28,461 nt of DNA, taken from contig LOES01000169.1 of NCBI GenBank assembly GCA_001515955.1, positions 1 to 28,461 on the forward strand, read 5' to 3'. This stretch comes from Clostridia bacterium BRH_c25 (lineage in GTDB: Bacteria; Bacillota_A; Clostridia; Lutisporales; Lutisporaceae). Each line of letters begins with the position of its first letter. The first letter of the stretch is position 1. Of this stretch, positions 1-5,922 are shown one piece after another. The notes beneath the pieces were generated by a model. That model saw only the letters and a program-made list of their open reading frames with translations. It searched no databases and was not told the origin of the DNA. The position numbers and the translations under genes were made by a program.

Positions 1-9
1 TCTTGCCAT
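1..9 (-). CDS. Start of a gene that runs off the left edge
   Basis: Only an ATG and two further codons (Met-Ala-Arg) are inside the window. The call rests on a strong ribosome binding site, GGAGG, eight bases before the ATG on the minus strand. Nothing can be said of the product. Confidence 0.5.
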
Positions 10-106
10 AAAAATATCCTCCTGAATTAATATTTATCTTAACATTAATCCAAGAGGATTCTCCACCGGTTTACACAAAATATTTTACACTACCTCGTGC
101 AATACT

Positions 107-859
107 TTATTTGCCTTTTTCAGCTTCAATAGATAAATGCCCAGTATTTTCAACATTAAATATAGTATTTATATCCCCTTGATAATCCAAAACAATATAA
201 TTGGGATTAATTGTGTTTTTGCTATCGTTCTTCTCAGCACATATCAATTTATCACTATACTTTCTTATTACTATTAATTTTTTGTCCGGCATATTTAGTG
301 TTAAGAACTCTTTTTTATAAAGTGGATAATGCGAGCCAATCCCATAAGATATAATCATACCCCACACTATAATGAGCAATAATGTATATTTATCTCTGCC
401 TATTTTATTTATTAACTTATCTAACAATTCACGGTCATTAAATTCATCAATTTCCGTATTAGACTTATATTTCAGATTGTACTTATATATCTCTTCATAA
501 ATTACTAACAATGTGAAAAGTATAAGAAATATCCATGAATATGGATTTGTATTGTATGAAAGAAACATTGTACTAATAACAAAAAACAAAACTAAGTTAT
601 TATAAATTATCCTAACTACTGCACTTTTACTTTTCATAATACCGTAAAAAAGATTTGAAAGCATGAATAATAGAATAAAAACCATAAACAATATTCCTGC
701 TAAGATCGGTGTGTTAGGTAATATATCGATATTAATCAATTCACTTGGAATATTAAAATAATTAGCGTAACCTAATTCAAACAAATAAGCATATATATAT
801 GCAATAATTGGAATACAAAACAGCAATATACCTTCTGATAGCGTAATTTTATTATTCAC
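107..859 (-). CDS. Multi-pass membrane protein of unknown function
   Basis: I do not recognise this 250-residue protein. It has four to five hydrophobic segments: roughly residues 10-30, 48-72, 85-100, 107-122 and 158-176. A charged, Asn/Lys-rich stretch (about 128-155) separates the first four from the last, and about 70 mostly polar C-terminal residues follow the last segment. The start is a GTG eight bases after AGGAGG. It is visibly richer in AT codons (Ile, Asn, Lys, Tyr, Leu-TTA) than the genes from 2 kb onward, which may mean accessory DNA. A TGCTATAAT extended -10 lies about 45 bases upstream, so it is probably transcribed alone. Confidence 0.7.
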   Translation of the reverse strand: MNNKITLSEGILLFCIPIIAYIYAYLFELGYANYFNIPSELINIDILPNTPILAGILFMVFILLFMLSNLFYGIMKSKSAVVRIIYNNLVLFFVISTMFLSYNTNPYSWIFLILFTLLVIYEEIYKYNLKYKSNTEIDEFNDRELLDKLINKIGRDKYTLLLIIVWGMIISYGIGSHYPLYKKEFLTLNMPDKKLIVIRKYSDKLICAEKNDSKNTINPNYIVLDYQGDINTIFNVENTGHLSIEAEKGK

Positions 860-902
860 CTTTAAATCCTCCTAATGAGCCAATATAATCTAATCTTATC
901 TA

Positions 903-911
903 ATTATAGCA
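903..911 (-). promoter_or_regulatory. Extended -10 promoter for the membrane protein gene
   Basis: The minus strand reads TGCTATAAT, a perfect -10 with the TGn extension. No good -35 lies 17 bases upstream, which fits an extended -10 promoter. The start codon at 859 is about 45 bases downstream. Confidence 0.4.
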
Positions 912-999
912 CAATTTGTAAACCGTTACCTTAATCACCTGTCGTTACTCTGACTACCCCAAAAACAAAAATCTTTATCAAAAAATTTAGCAAAGTACA

Positions 1000-1029
1000 A
1001 AAACAAAAAACCTTGATTTCTCAAGGTTT
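1000..1029 (-). terminator. Rho-independent terminator after tRNA-Arg
   Basis: A perfect 9-bp stem (positions 1008-1016 with 1021-1029) closes a 4-base loop. On the minus strand it is followed by a U-rich run. It lies 18 bases past the tRNA 3' end. Confidence 0.85.
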
Positions 1030-1046
1030 CAAACAATCGTAAAATA

Positions 1047-1123
1047 TGGTGTGCCCGGAGGGAGTCGAACCCACGACCTTCTGATTCGTAGTCAGACACT
1101 CTATCCAGCTGAGCTACGGGCAC
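1047..1123 (-). tRNA. tRNA-Arg (anticodon ACG)
   Basis: Read on the minus strand, the 7-bp acceptor stem GTGCCCG pairs with CGGGCAC. The D arm, a 5-bp anticodon stem (TCTGA/TCAGA), the loop CTACGAA and a T arm containing GGTTCGACTCC all fold normally. The anticodon ACG is at 1089-1087 and would be read as ICG. Discriminator A (1050) and an encoded CCA (1049-1047) follow. It sits alone between its own promoter and terminator. Confidence 0.97.
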
Positions 1124-1149
1124 ATTTTTGTTTTTGAAGTTCATTTTCC

Positions 1150-1178
1150 ATTATAGTATGCAATTCTTTATTAGTCAA
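1150..1178 (-). promoter_or_regulatory. Sigma-A promoter of tRNA-Arg
   Basis: On the minus strand TTGACT (1178-1173) and TATAAT (1155-1150) are separated by exactly 17 bases, near consensus for a stable-RNA promoter. The predicted start is near 1143, about 20 bases before the mature tRNA. Confidence 0.85.
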
Positions 1179-1188
1179 TGTATAATAC

Positions 1189-1212
1189 AACCTTTTTAGT
1201 AACCTTTTTAGT
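1189..1212. repeat. 12-bp tandem direct repeat
   Basis: Two adjacent identical copies of AACCTTTTTAGT (1189-1200 and 1201-1212). One copy contains the stop codon of the selenoprotein gene. It looks like a local slippage duplication; no function is evident. Confidence 0.8.
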
Positions 1213-1501
1213 AATTTATACGCATGCCGTCCACTGCCAAATCCTTGATCCAGAGGAATTTTCTCATGAATATGCGGAGTTGATCGTTTCTTACACGGAT
1301 ACCTTTTCTGAGGTATACACTTATTTCATCAACGCTATACAAGTCATAATTTTCAGCTTTTCCAGGCTTGCCCAACTGAACTGTCGGGCTTTGTACCGAA
1401 CATCAGCCTCCGCCTGCTGCACAAACATAAAGTGTAACTGAATTATCCTTGGAGTGCTTTTTAATGTAAGCTGCTGCATCTTTTTCAATAATAATATCCA
1501 C
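1208..1501 (-). CDS. UGA-containing selenoprotein, HesB-like / CC-Se motif type
   Basis: One open frame of 98 codons is broken only by TGA at 1405-1403. Reading that TGA as selenocysteine gives a 97-residue protein with Cys27, then a Gly-rich turn (GGG), Sec33 and Cys34, so the core motif is C-x5-U-C. Downstream the frame stays open for 63 more codons and reads like a protein: VQLGKPGKAENYDLYSVDE, then a C-terminal part with KGI, KFLW and IKDL. This resembles the small HesB-like (CC/Se motif) selenoproteins of Clostridia, a family assignment made from memory of its length and pattern. A SECIS-like hairpin starts 13 bases past the UGA. The GTG at 1501 is chosen because GAGGTG lies 6 bases upstream and the length then fits the family; an in-frame ATG at 1594 also has GAGGA before it but would run through a terminator hairpin. 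The role is probably redox or Fe-S related; this is inference. The selA/B/C/D genes needed are not in the window. Confidence 0.8.
1370..1389 (-). promoter_or_regulatory. Candidate bacterial SECIS hairpin
   Basis: On the minus strand GCCCGAC pairs with GUUGGGC (7 bp, one G-U) around the 6-base loop AGUUCA. The loop begins 20 nucleotides after the UGA at 1405-1403. Known bacterial SECIS elements lie inside the coding region just after the UGA and carry a GU in a small apical loop, as in E. coli fdhF; this one has the same layout. Confidence 0.65.
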
Positions 1502-1536
1502 AAATTGCACCTCATTTCCGATAATAGTATTTTCAA

Positions 1537-1573
1537 CGAAAAAGCCCGTAAAATATTCAGTTTTACGAGCTTT
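1537..1573 (-). terminator. Hairpin terminator between the sigma operon and the selenoprotein gene
   Basis: Thirteen bases at 1541-1553 pair with 1561-1573 (one G-U on the RNA) around a 7-base loop. On the minus strand a short U run follows. It lies about 160 bases after the stop of the B-box gene and 36 bases before the selenoprotein GTG, so it either ends the sigma operon or attenuates the selenoprotein gene. Confidence 0.6.
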
Positions 1574-1645
1574 AAAGCTATATTGAACGCACATAAGTAT
1601 TCCTCACTGGTAAAGTGCGAATTCAATAACGATCATTGAAACCGT

Positions 1646-1685
1646 TTTGCGGAATTTGAATATAAGCATAGATGTTTTCCGCAAA
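1646..1685. repeat. 9-bp inverted repeat upstream of the selenoprotein gene
   Basis: TTTGCGGAA (1646-1654) and TTCCGCAAA (1677-1685) form a perfect dyad with a 22-base spacer. No U tract follows. It could be a protein-binding site or an RNA stem. A second, smaller dyad (TTCAAT/ATTGAA, 1622-1640) lies next to it. Confidence 0.5.
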
Positions 1686-1732
1686 CTGCTTTATTGATAT
1701 TATATCAGATTTTATGAGTTTCTGCTGATAAT

Positions 1733-2395
1733 TTATACTTCCATATCGTTTTCCGTATCTTCCTCTTCTGTCACTGTTTTCTTTGCTTTCCCCAGTACAT
1801 AAACTCCTGCCAGAACCAATGCGATTGGCACTATGCTTCTTTTTATTGCCCAATAAAGCTGGCCACCGAAGATATTACGCAGCACAGAATGCTCAAAAGC
1901 ATTTGCTACTCCAAGTACACCCAGTACAAGCATCACCATACCGACTATCTTTTTATTTCTAAAAATTATGTCATAGTCAATTATTGTAACATCTTCCACA
2001 ACTTCGCCCTTTCTAAGCCTTCTTCTTACGGCATAGCTGTCAAAGAAGCTGAAAAACCAAAGGGGTATTGTTATCAAAGGTATCATGCTTTCAGTATTAA
2101 TATAGCTGAACAGTACAATGGATGCTATAAATCCAAACATCAGCTGAAAGCCTCTTTTGAAAAGGTTCATATACATCTGGGCGGCTCCAGGCACTACAGC
2201 GAAGCAGAAAAATGCGAAGCTTTCGAAGAAACCCCCTTTATAGTATTGACCGCCCTCTGAGAATACCGACTTCTGAATACAGTTACTGCATATCTTGTTT
2301 CCGTTCACATCCACAGAACACTCTTCGCATATAGGCTGCTTACATTTATCACAGATGTATTTTGCTTCTGATTCCTTATGATATTTACAATTCAT
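1733..2395 (-). CDS. B-box zinc-finger membrane protein
   Basis: The 220-residue product begins with a B-box-like zinc ribbon: Cys3, His6, Cys15, Cys18, Cys23, Cys26, Cys36, Cys39. It is followed by hydrophobic segments near residues 58-75, 80-105 and 108-120 and, after a charged patch with RRRLRKGE, two more near 150-165 and 185-200. The acidic tail contains TEEEDTEND. The ATG at 2395 is preceded by GGGAGGAAATTAAA and lies 2 bases past the stop of the anti-sigma gene, so translation is probably coupled. A longer in-frame start at 2485 would overlap that gene and is not needed. Being third in a sigma/anti-sigma operon suggests a part in the same envelope response; its biochemical role is unknown. 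Confidence 0.8.
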   Translation of the reverse strand: MNCKYHKESEAKYICDKCKQPICEECSVDVNGNKICSNCIQKSVFSEGGQYYKGGFFESFAFFCFAVVPGAAQMYMNLFKRGFQLMFGFIASIVLFSYINTESMIPLITIPLWFFSFFDSYAVRRRLRKGEVVEDVTIIDYDIIFRNKKIVGMVMLVLGVLGVANAFEHSVLRNIFGGQLYWAIKRSIVPIALVLAGVYVLGKAKKTVTEEEDTENDMEV

Positions 2396-2396
2396 T

Positions 2397-2900
2397 TTAA
2401 TTTCCTCCCTCTTTCTTTCTTTCCATTCTCCCTGTAATCCCATCCAGCTGAGTGATTCTGTTTGTGAACTTATCCAATCTCTCATTTATTGAACTAAGGG
2501 GCTGATTTATCTTCTCCCTGATGCTTTCCCTGGTATTATCCCAATCATTCTGCACCTGTACTATATTACCTGTAGGAGCTACACTTACGAATAAGAGTAT
2601 CAAACCTGCTGCAACAAGGCTCATTCCCCAGTTGGCCAGTTCTCCCAGGCTGTTCTTGTACTTTACCTTGTATTTTTTCAGGTTGATGGATGCCATTATT
2701 CCGGATTTCAGATCCATAGGAGGCATCACATTTTCCAGGAGGCCTGACTTCAGGAATCCTTTCATCCCCTTGATTTCTTCCACTTCTCTTCTGCATTTGT
2801 CACAAGTCTTCAGATGTCTTGCTGTTGCGTGACTTTCCAGTTCACTTAATTTTCCGCTTACATATTCATGAAGATTGTTCCTGTATTCATTGCAGCACAT
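2397..2900 (-). CDS. Anti-sigma factor with zf-HC2 zinc finger
   Basis: A 167-residue membrane-anchored anti-sigma factor. The N-terminal zinc-binding anti-sigma domain shows His29-x3-Cys33-x2-Cys36, with extra cysteines at residues 2-3. One transmembrane helix lies near residues 89-107 (contains GLILLFVSV), and the remaining part is predicted to be outside, with a helical, possibly coiled-coil segment (SSINERLDKFTNRITQLDGI). The ATG at 2900 has GGAGG eight bases before it; a GTG three codons earlier would overlap that ribosome site. It overlaps the end of the sigma factor gene, the usual arrangement in which the anti-sigma holds its sigma inactive until an envelope signal. Confidence 0.88.
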   Translation of the reverse strand: MCCNEYRNNLHEYVSGKLSELESHATARHLKTCDKCRREVEEIKGMKGFLKSGLLENVMPPMDLKSGIMASINLKKYKVKYKNSLGELANWGMSLVAAGLILLFVSVAPTGNIVQVQNDWDNTRESIREKINQPLSSINERLDKFTNRITQLDGITGRMERKKEGGN

Positions 2901-3474
2901 TTTTTTCACCTCCGCAAATCAACTCTTCCAGTCTTAGCTTCAAGAGGTTCTTGCCCCTATAAAGCCTTGTCTCTATGGTACGCTTGGGAACACCGGTTAT
3001 ATCCGATATTTCCTGAGGGCTGAAATCTTCAAAATAGTATAGTATGATTACTGTCTTATAAATCTCCGGCAGGTCCTCTACCACTTTCCGGATATACACC
3101 TTGTTCTCCTGCTTTATGAGAGCCTCTTCAGGGCTTTCAACCCTGTCTGCAATGGTATCATATATGTCTATCTCCTCATCACTGCTGTCATAAAAAGCTG
3201 ATACCGTCTGCAGTTTCTTTTTCCTCGTCCAGTCGATGCACCGGTTCACAGCTATTCTATACAGCCAGGTGGAAAAGGAGGCTTTGCTCTTGTAGCTCTG
3301 CAGGTTGTTGTAGAGCTTTATGAATATTTCCTGGGTCAAATCCCGTGCTTCCTCTTGATCATGGGTATAGTGATAGACGGTTGAAAAAACTTTAGACTGA
3401 TATCTATCGATTATAACTGAAAACAACTCAGTCTTGCCTTTTACTATATATGAAACTATTTCTTCATCTCTCAA
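2887..3474 (-). CDS. ECF (extracytoplasmic function) RNA polymerase sigma factor
   Basis: At 195 residues this is a typical sigma-70 family group 4 protein. Region 2 spans about residues 10-80, with the motif EARDLTQEIFIKLY and then FSTWLYRIAVNRCIDW. Region 4 covers about residues 120-185 and contains PEIYKTVIILYYFEDFSPQE and the helix-turn-helix ISDITGVPKRTIETRLYRGK. The start is a TTG, with GGAAG about seven bases upstream. Its 3' end overlaps the anti-sigma gene, which points to co-translation and a sigma/anti-sigma pair. Target promoters cannot be read from this window. Confidence 0.93.
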   Translation of the reverse strand: MRDEEIVSYIVKGKTELFSVIIDRYQSKVFSTVYHYTHDQEEARDLTQEIFIKLYNNLQSYKSKASFSTWLYRIAVNRCIDWTRKKKLQTVSAFYDSSDEEIDIYDTIADRVESPEEALIKQENKVYIRKVVEDLPEIYKTVIILYYFEDFSPQEISDITGVPKRTIETRLYRGKNLLKLRLEELICGGEKNVLQ

Positions 3475-3542
3475 CCTATCACTTCCTTTTCACCCGCTTA
3501 CATATTAATACGAATCGCATATCCCAGACACTTCACGCCCAC

Positions 3543-3571
3543 AAAAAAAGAACAAATAATTGTTCTTTTTT
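3543..3571 (-). terminator. Terminator between the HAD phosphatase and sigma genes
   Basis: A perfect 12-bp stem, 3544-3555 with 3560-3571, around a 4-base loop. On the minus strand it ends in seven U residues. It separates the HAD gene from the sigma operon. A weaker hairpin (3631-3640 with 3665-3674, 24-base loop) sits immediately after the HAD stop codon. Confidence 0.8.
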
Positions 3572-3674
3572 ATAACGAGCAGGGGCATCAATTCCACCTT
3601 AATTTGTCATGCCCCGTAAGCAAGTTTCATAAAAGGCTTCATTAGTTGTTAAAATGCTTAAATAGAAGCCTTTT

Positions 3675-4331
3675 TTATGCAAAAAAGTGCATTACTTCAT
3701 CAAAGCTGTGGATATATCCTTCCGTCATTTCTATGAGCTTATCCTTTGACTCCAGAGAAATTTCATCAGCCATGGCAAACACCTTCATGCCGGCTGCCTT
3801 GGCGGCCATTACACCAGCTACGGTATCTTCGAAGACAATACAATGATCCGGCTCAATTCCCATATCCTCAGCCACCTTCAGATATACATCGGGGTGAGGC
3901 TTTCCTTTGTCAACCTCACAAGAGGTTCTTATATTTGAGAAGTATTGCTTTATATTATGATTAGCCAGCATATGCTCCACAAGCTCCCGGGAATTGCTGG
4001 TTGCTATGCCTATGGTAAAGCCTTTTTCATACAGCAGCTTCAGGAACTCCTTTGCTCCGCTTTTCAGCTTTATATGACATTTGTAATAATCCTCAGCCAT
4101 TATTCTCCATTCTTCCTTTATCTCATCCAATGATTCAGGAAGGTCAAACCTGGCTTTAAAGTATATTGCAGTCTCAGAATAGCTCATCCCTTCTATCTCA
4201 GACTGCAGCCTTTCGGGGAGAGAAATTCCTCTTTTGCTAAGAAACTCTACATCTACTTGTTTCCATATCCACATGGAATCTATGAGTGTACCGTCAACAT
4301 CAAATATTATAGCCTTTATATCCTCGTACAT
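3675..4331 (-). CDS. HAD-superfamily phosphatase, beta-phosphoglucomutase-like
   Basis: A 218-residue cytosolic hydrolase of HAD subfamily IA. Motif I is FDVDGTL with nucleophile Asp11 and Asp13; motif II is the Thr/Ser in IATSNS; motif III is Lys in GKPHPDVY; motif IV is VFEDTVAG. A helical cap lies between motifs I and II. These are the residues for phosphoester hydrolysis or phosphoryl transfer through an aspartyl-phosphate. The likely substrates are small sugar phosphates; the sequence does not tell which. The ATG at 4331 has GGAGG five bases upstream; a start six codons earlier lacks one. It is probably monocistronic, with terminators after it. Confidence 0.9.
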   Translation of the reverse strand: MYEDIKAIIFDVDGTLIDSMWIWKQVDVEFLSKRGISLPERLQSEIEGMSYSETAIYFKARFDLPESLDEIKEEWRIMAEDYYKCHIKLKSGAKEFLKLLYEKGFTIGIATSNSRELVEHMLANHNIKQYFSNIRTSCEVDKGKPHPDVYLKVAEDMGIEPDHCIVFEDTVAGVMAAKAAGMKVFAMADEISLESKDKLIEMTEGYIHSFDEVMHFFA

Positions 4332-4423
4332 ATGTCCTCCGAATTTCAAATACTTGAGTGTATTATATGATTACACAAAGTGTATTACTTATGAATAATT
4401 TACCACAACAGCACAAAAGAATA

Positions 4424-4443
4424 AAGGCTCAAATCTGAGCCTT
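4424..4443 (-). terminator. Terminator-like hairpin after the DUF4097 gene
   Basis: AAGGCTCA (4424-4431) pairs with TGAGCCTT (4436-4443) around a 4-base loop. The U run after it on the minus strand is poor, so it may be a weak terminator. It overlaps the stop codon at 4444-4442. Confidence 0.5.
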
Positions 4444-5737
4444 ATTTTATATCAATGTCTCCATTATTTGTTATTAACTCTATCTTGTACTGACCAGAGC
4501 CCAGCTTAGCCTGTGCTACCGTATCCTGGCCTTCCTTGTTAAGCTTCAGAGGCTTTTCACAGTCGATATCCCCGAACTTTGTTCTGGCATATATGTCTCC
4601 ATCATTTATGCTTGCAGAACTGAAGTAGATATCTCCAAAGGAGTTCTTTATCTTTGCATTGCCTGTTACTGCTTCTGCTTTTATTTTTCCGTTCTTATTC
4701 TCCACTGTTATGCTGCCATTGACCTTGTCGATATCTATATCTCCGAAAGAGTTGCCCAAATCGGCATTGCCGCTTATGTTGCCGGCGGTTATCCGTCCGT
4801 TGCTGTTTACTATTCTCAGATCTCCTCCGACCGTTGTCGCTTCAATATCTCCAAAGTGGCTTTCGATCACTGCAGAGCCGGATATTTTGTCAGCCGTTAT
4901 CTCTCCATTCCTATTGGTTATATCGGCTTTTCCTCCCACATTTCTTACTTCAATATCACCGAAAGAATTGTCAATATCTACATCTCCGCCTATGCTTACA
5001 GCGTCTATTTCACCATTTTTGTTTTCAATGGTACATTTTCCGTCAATTCCTTCTACGCTTATATCCCCAAAGCTTCCCCTGGCATCCACGTTTACCTGCT
5101 TTGGTACATATACCACAAAGTCAACCTGTGCCTTTGAATAGTCATTTTTATTCCAGTTGTTCAGGTTCTTGAGTGAAAGCTCTGTATTTTCACCTTCTTT
5201 TATTTCAATGGCATTTTTTGCATATTCTCTGGCTGCTGCTTCATTATTGCATCTGACTCTGACCTGCGCCTCCACTCTTATACTTTTTGCATCAGTAGGA
5301 TATACCTTTATATCTCCGAAGCTGTTAGTCACCTTAAGCTCCTTTACGTCAAAGCTGCCGGAGATATTGTCCTTAGTGTATGTCTCGCTGATCTGTGTCC
5401 TGTATTTTATTCCGTCAATTACTGAACTCCCATGATATCCAAAGAACATACGCCCCGGATTATCGATGTTGATGAATCTGACTCCATTGGAAATAAGTCC
5501 AAGAACTATTATAAAGACTATGCACAAGCCGTCTACACTAAGCTTAACCTCAGTGTCCTTCCCGCTATAAAGCACCATATAAAGCACCATTTCCAAACCC
5601 AGTCCGATGAGAAGCACCGGCCAGTATCTATATATGTCCTTAACAGGTAAATCCATAAAATTCTGTGCAAACAGCAGTGCGCCGACAGTGATAAGTCCCA
5701 CAGCCAGAGTTATGCTGCCCACTTTTTTCTTTATCAT
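4442..5737 (-). CDS. DUF4097 / LiaF-like membrane protein with beta-repeats
   Basis: The 431-residue product has three N-terminal membrane helices (about residues 8-25, 36-58 and 70-88), as in LiaI/LiaF-type proteins. After a spacer comes a long beta-repeat domain of the DUF4097 (toastrack) kind. From about residue 215 two modules of roughly 20 residues alternate: one centred on NSFGDI and one on N-x-NG-[EKR]-I. This makes about four double repeats of 40 residues, suggesting a right-handed beta-helix. The start ATG follows GGAGGGACCAAA. LiaF-like proteins act in cell-envelope stress sensing, so a link with the nearby ECF sigma operon is reasonable but is inference. Confidence 0.85.
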   Translation of the reverse strand: MIKKKVGSITLAVGLITVGALLFAQNFMDLPVKDIYRYWPVLLIGLGLEMVLYMVLYSGKDTEVKLSVDGLCIVFIIVLGLISNGVRFINIDNPGRMFFGYHGSSVIDGIKYRTQISETYTKDNISGSFDVKELKVTNSFGDIKVYPTDAKSIRVEAQVRVRCNNEAAAREYAKNAIEIKEGENTELSLKNLNNWNKNDYSKAQVDFVVYVPKQVNVDARGSFGDISVEGIDGKCTIENKNGEIDAVSIGGDVDIDNSFGDIEVRNVGGKADITNRNGEITADKISGSAVIESHFGDIEATTVGGDLRIVNSNGRITAGNISGNADLGNSFGDIDIDKVNGSITVENKNGKIKAEAVTGNAKIKNSFGDIYFSSASINDGDIYARTKFGDIDCEKPLKLNKEGQDTVAQAKLGSGQYKIELITNNGDIDIK

Positions 5738-5862
5738 TTTGGTCCCTCCAATCCACTTTCTATAATATACTACGGATGCTGTGCAGAAAAGTCTTATATT
5801 TGTTTAGACTTTTGAAATATAATTTTTACTTCATATTGAGCCAATGTGCATATCTCAGAATA

Positions 5863-5907
5863 CAAAAAAATGAAAGGAAGAAGCAGACAGCTTTCTGCTT
5901 CTTCCTT
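5863..5907 (-). terminator. Strong terminator after the M1 peptidase gene
   Basis: A perfect 14-bp stem, 5874-5887 with 5894-5907, closes a 6-base loop. On the minus strand it is followed by CAT and then seven U residues. It begins 15 bases past the peptidase stop codon. Confidence 0.9.
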
Positions 5908-5922
5908 CTTTCACTATCAAAT

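Noticed and set aside
935..1144. 69-residue minus-strand ORF with VAQLDRVSDYESEGRGFDS
   Set aside because: It is a translation of the tRNA-Arg gene itself, a well-known false ORF.
1403..1594. 63-residue ORF starting at ATG 1594 and ending at the TGA
   Set aside because: It stops at what is read as Sec, and its first 31 residues are encoded by a terminator-like hairpin; GTG 1501 with GAGGTG is a better start. Kept only as an alternative.
1321..1626. 101-residue minus-strand ORF that could suggest a frameshifted pseudogene
   Set aside because: It is out of frame with the selenoprotein reading; the true frame continues through the TGA without any shift, so no frameshift is needed.
4659..5141. 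160-residue plus-strand ORF rich in Ser and Pro, and overlapping ORFs
   Set aside because: These are reverse shadows of the DUF4097 repeat domain; their apparent repeats mirror it.
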